Below, in pieces: positions 34,612 through 43,506 of a stretch of DNA of 46,948 bases; the first letter of the stretch is position 1, and every line of letters starts with the position of its first letter. A program made the position numbers and the translations under genes. The notes beneath the pieces were generated by a model that was given only the letters and a program-made list of their open reading frames with translations, ran no database searches and was not told the DNA's origin. Source of the stretch: Symploca sp. SIO2E9 (GTDB lineage: Bacteria > Cyanobacteriota > Cyanobacteriia > Cyanobacteriales > Coleofasciculaceae); the NCBI GenBank assembly GCA_010692645.1, contig JAAHGS010000044.1:1-46948 (forward strand), given 5' to 3'.

Positions 34612-34738
34612 CCCCCCATCTCCGCGTCTCCCCATCCCCGCCTCTCCCCATCTCCGCGTCTCCCCATCTCCGCGTCTCCCCATCTCCGCGTCTCCCCATC
34701 CCCCCGTCTCCCCATCCCCGCCTCTCCGCCTCTCCGCC
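34612..34738. repeat. Octamer array (CATCTCCGCGTCTCCC type)
   Basis: CCCCATCT, CCGCGTCT and CCCCGCCT units cover about 125 bases between the truncated NTPase frame and the plus-strand gene at 34816. The array begins within a few bases of the stop that closes the NTPase frame on its 5' side. Confidence 0.9.
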
Positions 34739-34815
34739 TCAGAGTTAGGAGAAGATTCAGAGATAAATGCTTTAATATAAATTATATTGCTACTTAAAAT
34801 GGCAAAAATCTAACT

Positions 34816-35673
34816 ATGCAACTTCCTGAAGGTTTCAGGATTACCGAAAAAGATAATCCTCAAGCGATTAAAGCTTTAGCCGAGTTTATCAAAAACTCTC
34901 AGAGTAAAGAAAGCCAGGGGCAAACCTCGCCAAATCTAGGAAAAACCGGACAAGGAAACAACAGCGTTATAGATCCACTAGCTAAATTTTTCGAGAATAA
35001 CCAGAATCAAAATAGCTGGGGGCAAGCCTCACCCAATTTAGATGGTACTCCACAAAATACCCCTATCAGTGGTAACGCCTCAATCGGTTCAACCTACAGC
35101 CATTTTGGCTACCGTAGTCAATATAGAACTACCCCTGATATCGGCAGCCTCAACCTCGCTCAACTACCACAACTACTAACTGTTGCCCTTGCAGAGAAAC
35201 AAAATTTAGACTCTCTCCAGCTTATTTGTATCGACGGTAGCAAATTCATCGATCGCGATAACCCCGCAACCAAGATTTACAATGAGATGCGGAGACAGGG
35301 TTGCCCCACTAGGGAAGAGGGCAAACCCCAAACCATGGTTGAACTACAAGACTATTGGGATGAACTTACCCTAGAGAGCGATAAGCTGATAGTTATGGTC
35401 TTCTACGAAAGACCATCACCATCAAAATCACAAGTATTTAGCCAAATCTTCCTCAATGCCCTGAGCAAATTTGAGGGCGCAATTTGTGTAGTGAGTTCTC
35501 TGCCAGAGCTGCTATCGGCAACACCAGAAAGCAACATCGAGCCAGACAACCCTAGCTCCTTACCAAGACAAGAGATTAGGGAATGGAATTCACTACAATT
35601 ATTCTCCCCCAGTCAGCCCAAATTAATAGATAATATCGTCGGCTGGATTAGTGCGATCGCACTCGAGCTATAG
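34816..35673 (+). CDS. Protein of unknown function with an N-terminal 28-residue repeat
   Basis: A 285-residue soluble protein from ATG 34816. Residues 21-48 and 55-82 are an internal duplication (LAEFIKNSQS...QTSPNLGKTGQ and LAKFFENNQN...QASPNLDGTPQ), rich in Asn, Gln and Ser. The C-terminal half (about 115-285) looks like an alternating alpha/beta fold: LQLICIDGSKF, DKLIVMVFYERP, FEGAICVVSSLPELL, and a closing helix. No P-loop or catalytic signature is clear to me. It is divergent from the truncated STAND NTPase and may belong with it, but this is only position. Confidence 0.6.
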   Translation: MQLPEGFRITEKDNPQAIKALAEFIKNSQSKESQGQTSPNLGKTGQGNNSVIDPLAKFFENNQNQNSWGQASPNLDGTPQNTPISGNASIGSTYSHFGYRSQYRTTPDIGSLNLAQLPQLLTVALAEKQNLDSLQLICIDGSKFIDRDNPATKIYNEMRRQGCPTREEGKPQTMVELQDYWDELTLESDKLIVMVFYERPSPSKSQVFSQIFLNALSKFEGAICVVSSLPELLSATPESNIEPDNPSSLPRQEIREWNSLQLFSPSQPKLIDNIVGWISAIALEL

Positions 35674-35842
35674 CAGACTGATTCACAGTTGCATATTTTA
35701 AATCAAGGGGAGATAGGGAGACTAGTTGGATGAGGATTAGAAGAAGGAATCAGGAGTTAGGAGTCTGTGAGCCAGTAAAGAATATTCAGCATTAGTTAAT
35801 GACCACACTTAGCTTTAGTGTTGGAGTATCCTGTCTATCAAT

Positions 35843-35920
35843 TCTTTCTCCCCATCTCCCCATCTCCCCGTCTCACCATCTCCCCGTCTCCCCGTCTCCC
35901 CCTCTCCCCCTCCCCCCATC
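35843..35920. repeat. C-rich octamer array at the lipoprotein stop codon
   Basis: CCCCATCT and CCCCGTCT units end within about five bases of the minus-strand stop codon at 35925. The transcript sense is G-rich. The gap 35674-35842 has no gene. Confidence 0.88.
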
Positions 35921-35924
35921 TCTT

Positions 35925-36788
35925 CTATCGCCTTCTCCTGCCACCACTAAAGGAGCGACGGCGTGTACCACTGCTGCCAAAACCACTATTTGAGGGCCTA
36001 GCTCGGCTAGAGCCTGATTTGCCAGACTGACGTAGATTACTGCTACCGAAACCAGAGCCGGTAGATTTATTAGTGTTTGCTGAGTTTCTGCCAGCAGTAC
36101 TACGCTGAGTTGAGGAACCAGAGTTTCTTAAACGCCCACTTGTGCGCAAAGCTTGACGATTGCTAACTGCTGGTGGAGGCGCTTGATAGCGGGTTTGGTA
36201 TCTATCAACTGCTTGATTATAGGTGCTACCATACCCACCATAACCAGTCAAAATTCCCCCTGGTTGGTAGACTGGCGGTACATAGTACTGAGGTCTAAAT
36301 AACAAAGAACCAAGCGCTTGGCCAGCTAATGCCCCAGCAAATGGAGCCCAGAAGCTAGATTGCTGACGCACAATTACAGTTTCTTGTTGACCAGTTTGAG
36401 GATTTGTCTGAGTTTCGGCGACGTTGTGGACATATTCAATCTTAAAGTCCTCAGTCAGATACATAACTGGCTGATTGTCATCTACCTTTAGATAAGTCTT
36501 TTCTCCAGCAGCAACCTCTTCCTCTGTCAAGCGAGCCATCTGTAAATTCGCGGTGCTAAACACTGGTGGAGTACCAGCTGGGGTATTTAGCAACATCAGA
36601 GAGTATTGCCCATCGCCATCATCATAGGTAGCTTGTTGTACTGGATATTTTCCATCGCTCAACCTTGTGGGAGCAGATGCATTGCTAGAATTCCGACTTG
36701 CAGATGACGTTGTTTCAGGAGAACCACAAGCTAGTGTAGTCAAACACAACGTCACTGACATTAACAGGATGACAAATTTGCGTAACAT
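35925..36788 (-). CDS. Predicted lipoprotein of unknown function
   Basis: A 287-residue protein from ATG 36788. It has a signal sequence with lipobox (residues 1-21, ending TLACGS), so it is likely lipid-anchored and periplasmic or outer-membrane. After a Ser-rich linker comes a compact part (KYPVQQATYDDGDGQYSLML, LTEEEVAAGEKTYL, YLTEDFKIEYVHNV). Then come a glycine-rich segment (WAPFAGALAGQALGSLLF) and a Tyr/Pro/Gly-rich stretch. The last 80 residues are low complexity Ser/Gly/Arg ending GGRRRR, suggesting binding to an acidic surface such as peptidoglycan polymers. I do not recognise an assigned function. Confidence 0.72.
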   Translation of the reverse strand: MLRKFVILLMSVTLCLTTLACGSPETTSSASRNSSNASAPTRLSDGKYPVQQATYDDGDGQYSLMLLNTPAGTPPVFSTANLQMARLTEEEVAAGEKTYLKVDDNQPVMYLTEDFKIEYVHNVAETQTNPQTGQQETVIVRQQSSFWAPFAGALAGQALGSLLFRPQYYVPPVYQPGGILTGYGGYGSTYNQAVDRYQTRYQAPPPAVSNRQALRTSGRLRNSGSSTQRSTAGRNSANTNKSTGSGFGSSNLRQSGKSGSSRARPSNSGFGSSGTRRRSFSGGRRRR

Positions 36789-36934
36789 AAATTAGGAAAT
36801 CGTTTTGACGATTTTTTGACAACTGTTAGGTTTTAAGTAGTAGCAGTTCTCACTCTCAATGAGATACCAGCTGATTTAGTATTGAGTTATTGAACAAAGG
36901 GATTATATCAAGGCAGCCAAACAAAATTTTTTCT

Positions 36935-37002
36935 TGTCTCCGCGTCTCCCCATCTCCCCGAGCCATCCCCCCGAGCCATCCCCCCATCTCCCTCTCCCCA
37001 TC
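36935..37002. repeat. C-rich array abutting the DUF1517-like stop codon
   Basis: TCTCCGCG, TCTCCCCA and CGAGCCATCCCC units end at base 37002, immediately before the stop codon of the minus-strand gene. The transcript sense is G-rich. Confidence 0.88.
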
Positions 37003-37608
37003 TTATAGGGGAATTAGTTCAGGGAAATTGAGCAACAGTTGATCATTACTTAGTTCATCACCCAACTGTGCTGGGGAAAACTGAACCTGAATAGCTCGAT
37101 ATTTCTCTTGATAGTGGAGATTAATCAAAGCTTTTAGACCATCTTCTACCGTTTCGACACTCGTAAGGCAGGTTTCCAATGCAGGCACTTCTCCCTCAAA
37201 TGCTACTGCGATCATAACAATCAAGTTGCGAGTAATAGGTAAGGAAAACCGTTCCTCTTGCCCCTCAAGGGTTGTGCCGAAATCAGGTTCACTCAGGTAG
37301 CGGCTGGCAGAGTCAGTAAATAGTTCATTGGCATAATCTCCAGCTTCACCCTCATCCCAGAAAACATCACCTTCATTGGCAGTTGATTGCCAATAGGTAT
37401 TCAACTGTAAGAGGTTTTGGCAAATGTCAACAAGTCCTTCCCCTAAAACCTCTAAGTCACCTTCAGCTTCGATGGCCTGCCTACCAGCTTGATTAAGAAC
37501 ACCAAGCATCGGTGCTACCTCTGAGCCTTCTAAGTGGATAAACAAACGACAGACTACAAATCGAGTTTTGCCAGTAAATCGATTAAAGCTATCGCGCAAA
37601 GGATTCAT
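37003..37608 (-). CDS. DUF1517-like protein
   Basis: The start at ATG 37608 gives 201 residues; a TTG four codons upstream is possible. The second half resembles the cyanobacterial/plastid DUF1517 family: NLIVMIAVAFEGEVP, then VETVEDGLKALINLHYQEKY and QVQFSPAQLGDELSNDQLLL, ending FPELIPL. DUF1517 members usually have membrane segments N-terminal to this part. Here the protein is soluble and shorter, so it may be a divergent or domain-only member. Function is unknown. A low-complexity array starts directly after its stop. Confidence 0.72.
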   Translation of the reverse strand: MNPLRDSFNRFTGKTRFVVCRLFIHLEGSEVAPMLGVLNQAGRQAIEAEGDLEVLGEGLVDICQNLLQLNTYWQSTANEGDVFWDEGEAGDYANELFTDSASRYLSEPDFGTTLEGQEERFSLPITRNLIVMIAVAFEGEVPALETCLTSVETVEDGLKALINLHYQEKYRAIQVQFSPAQLGDELSNDQLLLNFPELIPL

Positions 37609-37716
37609 TGTGTTTAGCAATTATTTGTTAACAACAAGCTCAATATAGCTACAATTACGCTCAATTCATAGGAGTCTATTCAATTTGCAAAGTAGCGAAA
37701 AATTGTATATTGTTGA

Positions 37717-37830
37717 TATAGCAGTCGCCACAGCTGTTAGGACACTTTCTTTTTCCCTGTTCCCTGTTCCCTGTTCCCTGTTCCCTTTAAATCAAAATAC
37801 GATGTCCTAACCGACATGTCGGTTGCTATA
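37717..37830. mobile_element. MITE-like repeat, family A copy 4
   Basis: The ends are TATAGCAGTCGCCACAGCTG, TTAGGACACTTTC (left) and GATGTCCTAACCGACATGTC, GGTTGCTATA (right), the best preserved pair of the family. The centre is four TTCCCTG heptamers. It lies 4 bases downstream of the adenylate cyclase stop codon (37835), in the same spacing to a stop as copy 2. Confidence 0.75.
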
Positions 37831-37834
37831 ATAT

Positions 37835-40543
37835 TTACTTTGTGTTTATGGTGTGAACGCCATCCCAAGAATCCGAGGGTGGTTGTTTGAGATAGTTTTT
37901 TAATCGTTCTAGGTGAGTTAGAACAGCTTTGTCCTGTGGTTTCAACTCTTTAGCTTTAGTAAAATGTTCATTGGCTTTCCCAAAGTTTCTGTTGGTGTAA
38001 GCACAGCGCCCAGCTTGATAAACTTCCAAGAACCTTTCCTCTTTGTCATTGAGGGGTGTTTGTGCGTCGCTAATCAATTCATAAATACTAACTGCTTGAT
38101 TTTTGCCCTTAACTCGAATTTTGTCGAGTTCTCGCGCCCGAATGCGATCGCTACAGAGTTTATAGGTATACTCGCTCAGGATTATATCGCAGTCATACTC
38201 TTTGGTAACAGTTTCAAGACGAGAACTTAGGTTAACTCCATCGCCTATGACAGTGTAATCCATCCGTTTTTGTGAACCGATATTCCCCGAGACGACTTCT
38301 CCAGAACTAATCCCAATACCAATACGGATTAGGGGCTGTTTGGTGCGGATACGATCCTGGTTAAACTCTGCCAAACGCCAACGCATATCTAGGGCTGACT
38401 TAACAGCCATCAAGGCATGATTTTCCCTCAGCGGTAATGGAGCCCCAAAAACTGCCATCAGGGCATCCCCAATAAACTTATCCAAAGTGCCGTCGTGATT
38501 GAAGACGGCTTCTACCATGGTCTCAAAATACTTGTTAAGTAGCGACACCACCTCAGAGGCTCCCAAGTTCTCTGTCAAGGTAGTATAGCCTCGGATATCG
38601 GAAAATAGAATAGTTACGTCCTTACGCTCACCCTCCATCATCGTATCTTCACCAAGAGCCAAGACTTGTTCAGCGACTCTTGGTGTGAGGTAGCGATACA
38701 TCGTAGTTTTCATACGCTTTTCGCGGCTGATGTCTTCAAGTACCACTAAACCACCCCTCACATTTCCCTCTGGATTAGTTAGGGGGTTAACTGTCAGATT
38801 AATACTGCGTTCAATTACCTGAACTTGAGCTGAGGAAAGGTAGGTTGAGGTGTTTGAATCCCAAGGTAACTCATTCCAAGGAATATAGGTATCTGGATTA
38901 TCGCTCTTAGGAATTGCCAGGATGTAAACAATATTGCTATCGCTGGCATTAGAGTTGGAAACTTGTTGAGGGAAAGCTTTGTTGTCAGTTTGCTTAGAGG
39001 CTTGACAATTTTCTGGAGATGGTGAAACTTCAGAGAACTCAGGAGTCTCGTGGTCAACTTTAAACTGTTTATCTTGCCATTTATCAGACTCTTGCTCACT
39101 TTTAAACAAACCAACTTTTAGGTTTTGCTCTGGCAGATAGTGTTTGGCTCCTTTAGTGAGACTTGCCTGCAAACGCCCCTGGATATTTTCAATTGGCACC
39201 ACTTCCCACAGGTATCGACCTATGAGTTTACATTCCCACAGTTGCCGATTTTTCGTATCTATTTGCTTAATGGGACAACCTAGCAACCCCATGGCGGCAT
39301 CATTGATGGTGACAATTTGCCCCTGCATGTCTGTAGAAATCACTGCATCTGAGAGGCTTTGTAAAATGTCCTTCTGATATTGTTTTTCAATGAGAACATT
39401 CTCAAAGAGCTTGGCATTTTCCAGAGCAATTCCAGCCTGAATATTAAAAGCTTTCATAAACTCTTCATCAGAAGAGGTAAAGCTACCTTGACGCTTGTTA
39501 ATCAGTTGGGTAACGCCAATTAAGTCACCGGATGAGTTGAATACTGGCATACAAAGGATATTGCGAGTCACGTAACCAGTTTGTTTGTCAGTACTAGGAT
39601 CAAAGCGTGGATCTTTGTAGGCATCAGGGATGTTGAGCAGTTGGCGGTTAGAGGCAACGTAACCGGCAATCCCCCGATTAACTGGAATGCGAATTTCCAT
39701 GGTATTTTCACCATCAGCCGTAGCTACTTTGCTCCAAAGCTCACCCCTTTCTTTAGAGAGCATAAATAGAGTAGAGCGCTCTGCCTTCATCAAATCACGA
39801 GCCTGAGCCATCACCATGCGCAATGTTGCTTCCAAATCCAGACTCTGCCCGAGGGATGCTGTCGCCTTGAGCAGAGCAGTAGCCCCCCGCTGGTTACGAG
39901 CAGCCATATAGAAGGATTGGCAGGTTTCTAAGATAATGCCAATGGAGGCAGTAAAGTCGCGGAAGCGCTGTTCATCTGCACTGTCAAAAGGCTTATCCCC
40001 TGCCTTATTAAGTAACTGCACTACGGCAACTACTTGATTGCTCCTGCTCAAAATTGGCATGCACAGGAGTGTGTGGGTATGATAACCAGGGCGTTCGTCA
40101 GTTTCTTTATGAAATAGTGGGTGACTATAAGCATCTGTAATATTGAGAGAGGAGCCAGTTCTAGCCACATAGCCGATAATACCCATATTAAGAGGAATCC
40201 GGATTTCTCTGGCTTTGTTGGCATCATTTTGGGAAATTTTTGCCCATAGTTGAGCTTTATCGACATCAACTAAGAAAATGGTTGTGCGGTCCGCCTGTAG
40301 GATCTGACCAATTTTTAAGGTTAAGGCATCAATCACTTGCTCTAGCATATTTTCTAAGGCTTCGTGATTAATCATCTCCAAAGCCCGCAGAAATTGCTGA
40401 AATTCAGCAGTGATAAAGTCCAACAAACAGATGAATTCTGGAACGGATAAGTCTTTGACTCGATGAGTCAAAACGCTCGTCCGATTGAGTGAAGTTAACT
40501 GAGTCAATGTAGCCAGAATGCTACCAGTGTTGGAAAGTGTCAT
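37835..40543 (-). CDS. CyaB-type adenylate cyclase (GAF-GAF-PAS-class III cyclase)
   Basis: The start at ATG 40543 gives 902 residues; a GTG at 40576 would add eleven. In order: GAF-A (about 65-210) and GAF-B (about 240-380), both with the NK...F...DE (NKFDE) signature of cyclic-nucleotide-binding GAF domains. A PAS domain follows (about 390-610) with a 90-residue polar insert, then a class III cyclase domain (about 635-825), and a C-terminal TPR-like hairpin. Catalytic residues are in place: metal Asp649 (FSDIRGYT) and Asp693, Lys689, Asn771 and Arg775. The order matches CyaB1/CyaB2 of Anabaena, whose GAF domains bind cAMP and give positive feedback. It makes cAMP in the cytoplasm. The PAS insert is unusual. 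Confidence 0.92.
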   Translation of the reverse strand: MTLSNTGSILATLTQLTSLNRTSVLTHRVKDLSVPEFICLLDFITAEFQQFLRALEMINHEALENMLEQVIDALTLKIGQILQADRTTIFLVDVDKAQLWAKISQNDANKAREIRIPLNMGIIGYVARTGSSLNITDAYSHPLFHKETDERPGYHTHTLLCMPILSRSNQVVAVVQLLNKAGDKPFDSADEQRFRDFTASIGIILETCQSFYMAARNQRGATALLKATASLGQSLDLEATLRMVMAQARDLMKAERSTLFMLSKERGELWSKVATADGENTMEIRIPVNRGIAGYVASNRQLLNIPDAYKDPRFDPSTDKQTGYVTRNILCMPVFNSSGDLIGVTQLINKRQGSFTSSDEEFMKAFNIQAGIALENAKLFENVLIEKQYQKDILQSLSDAVISTDMQGQIVTINDAAMGLLGCPIKQIDTKNRQLWECKLIGRYLWEVVPIENIQGRLQASLTKGAKHYLPEQNLKVGLFKSEQESDKWQDKQFKVDHETPEFSEVSPSPENCQASKQTDNKAFPQQVSNSNASDSNIVYILAIPKSDNPDTYIPWNELPWDSNTSTYLSSAQVQVIERSINLTVNPLTNPEGNVRGGLVVLEDISREKRMKTTMYRYLTPRVAEQVLALGEDTMMEGERKDVTILFSDIRGYTTLTENLGASEVVSLLNKYFETMVEAVFNHDGTLDKFIGDALMAVFGAPLPLRENHALMAVKSALDMRWRLAEFNQDRIRTKQPLIRIGIGISSGEVVSGNIGSQKRMDYTVIGDGVNLSSRLETVTKEYDCDIILSEYTYKLCSDRIRARELDKIRVKGKNQAVSIYELISDAQTPLNDKEERFLEVYQAGRCAYTNRNFGKANEHFTKAKELKPQDKAVLTHLERLKNYLKQPPSDSWDGVHTINTK

Positions 40544-40802
40544 GGTAAATCTGACCCAGTGTTTGACATGCTCCACCTTTAAATCAAAGATTAATAGGCT
40601 TATGAAGCTAGTGAGTCACGCTCCACTATCGGGCAGGGCTATAGCCCTCCAGGCATAGCTTCGTTTAGCGCTTACCGCGTACCGCTTAGAAAGGTGGATT
40701 CTCAGGTCGCCCTTGAGAGGAACGATCTTGTAAGATCTTAGGCGCATTACTGCTTCGTGAAAGCTAACATTTCGGTTTTTATATGTCAAGAGCGTGTTGA
40801 TT

Positions 40803-40824
40803 TTAGGTGGGCTTGACCACCTAA
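40803..40824 (-). terminator. Hairpin overlapping the sqdX stop codon
   Basis: TTAGGTGG - 6-base loop - CCACCTAA is a perfect 8-bp stem. It includes the sqdX stop codon (40821-40823), and AAAATC follows on the transcript strand. It is a plausible transcript end. The region from 40577 to 40802 otherwise has only a small hairpin, GATCTTGTAAGATC near 40727. Confidence 0.5.
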
Positions 40825-41954
40825 GCTGCTGATGACATAGATTGTGACCGGATCAAGGTTCTGTAGTAATTTTGTAATTGACCTGTTGCTGCGGCCCAAC
40901 TCCAGCGTTCTGCTTCAGCTCGTGCATTTTGACGTAGGGTTTCCCTTTCTTGTTGTCCTTTCAGCAGACGCTCGGTGGCGGCAATCGCTCCCCTGTGATC
41001 TTTAGGGTCAAACAAATATCCATTAACGCCATCGGTGACGATATCGGGAATTCCTCCAGAACGTGCCGCAACTACAGGGCAACCTGCCGCCATGGCTTCT
41101 AATAGCACTAATCCTAGGGTTTCTGTCTGTGAGGGAAAGATAAAAGCATCAGCAGAGGCAAAAGCAGTTGCTAGTTCTAAACCGATGAGGTAACCCATGA
41201 AATGGGTAGATGTCCCAGCAAAGTACTTTTCAAGTGCACTGCGGTGGGGACCATCACCGACTAAAGCTAGACAAGCATCAGGGATAGCTTCTAGTATCGG
41301 TTTGATGCGCTCAATTTCTTTTTCTGGGGAAAGACGCCCAACGTATAGGAGCAGAGGTTTTTCAGGATTTCCTTGGGAAAGGCGCGTTCTCATGTTCTTG
41401 CAGGTTAGATGGGGTTGGAACATTTCTGTATCAACTCCCCGCTGCCACAAATCTAGTCTTTCAATACCGCGCTCTCTCAACTCCTCTACCATGGCTGTTG
41501 AGGTACATAAATTTAGCTCAGCTTGGTTATGACCCGCTTTAATAAATTCCCACATCAATCCCTCTAGCATTCCCAATCCGTAGTGTTGGAGGTACTGGGG
41601 TAAATGAGTGTGGTAAGAAGCTACCAAGGGAACTTCCATCATCTTGGCATAGTAAAGACCAGCCAACCCTAGGATCGCGGGGTTAACCACATGAATTAAA
41701 TGCGGTTGAAATTTTTCTAATGCTACACCAATTGAGGGCCTGGGCAAGGCTAATTTTAGTTCCGGGTACAGAGGGAGCGGAAAGCCAGAGACTCCGTAAA
41801 TTTTCGCTCCTTTGTATTCTTTGAGTCCTCCATCGGGAGAAATAACCAGTACCTGATCACCGTTGCGCTGTAAATGTTCAACTGTGTGGCGCAAACGCGT
41901 CACAATACCATCAACTTTGGGCAAGAAGGTTTCGGTAAACAGAGCAATTCGCAT
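40821..41954 (-). CDS. sqdX: Sulfolipid sulfoquinovosyltransferase SqdX
   Basis: A 377-residue GT4/GT-B protein from ATG 41954. It starts RIALFTETFLPKVDGIVTRL and has the acceptor-side HVVNPAILGLAG and SYHTHLPQYLQHYG blocks. On the donor side are LLLYVGRLSPEKEIE, LVGDGPHR, FPSQTETLGLVLLEAMAAG and the PDIVTDGVNG segment. These are characteristic of SqdX, which moves sulfoquinovose from UDP-sulfoquinovose to diacylglycerol to make SQDG, a thylakoid lipid. The upstream sqdB gene makes the donor, so the pair forms the complete late pathway. A stable hairpin lies between the two genes and may tune the ratio of their messages. Confidence 0.93.
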   Translation of the reverse strand: MRIALFTETFLPKVDGIVTRLRHTVEHLQRNGDQVLVISPDGGLKEYKGAKIYGVSGFPLPLYPELKLALPRPSIGVALEKFQPHLIHVVNPAILGLAGLYYAKMMEVPLVASYHTHLPQYLQHYGLGMLEGLMWEFIKAGHNQAELNLCTSTAMVEELRERGIERLDLWQRGVDTEMFQPHLTCKNMRTRLSQGNPEKPLLLYVGRLSPEKEIERIKPILEAIPDACLALVGDGPHRSALEKYFAGTSTHFMGYLIGLELATAFASADAFIFPSQTETLGLVLLEAMAAGCPVVAARSGGIPDIVTDGVNGYLFDPKDHRGAIAATERLLKGQQERETLRQNARAEAERWSWAAATGQLQNYYRTLIRSQSMSSAA

Positions 41955-42069
41955 AAAAGGCTAAAAGTTATCTTGTCGTCAACTGTAGTTGAAGGGTATA
42001 GATCCCTACAAAGGGCTCATGGTTCATGGCAATCAACAATGAACAAAGGGAAAAGGAGAGTTATTCAAG

Positions 42070-42105
42070 GGTGAAAGAGACTAGGTTTTCCTTTTCTCTT
42101 TCACC
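42070..42105. terminator. Perfect 11-bp hairpin between sqdB and sqdX
   Basis: GGTGAAAGAGA (42070-42080) and TCTCTTTCACC (42095-42105) are exactly complementary with a 14-base loop. It lies downstream of sqdB and upstream of sqdX, same strand. It could be a partial terminator or a message-stability element. Confidence 0.5.
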
Positions 42106-42162
42106 TTATCTACAACAAGATTGTCCATTATCTCTGTTCTAGAGATCCATCGACATAGAGAG

Positions 42163-43356
<1,194 letters not shown>

Positions 43357-43506
43357 TCAGGTTTGGGCGCTTTAATTAACCACCAGTGTAAATTCTATTG
43401 AGACGATGATCTTAAATAAGGATTGCATATATATCTCTGTGCAGCTGCTTTTGGCAATGGTATCACCACTCTCTGAGAAGCAGACAGTGTAATCAAAGAT
43501 TGCAGT

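Noticed and set aside
34517-34748. 60- and 74-residue frames on both strands
   Set aside because: Both are translations of the TCTCCGCG array.
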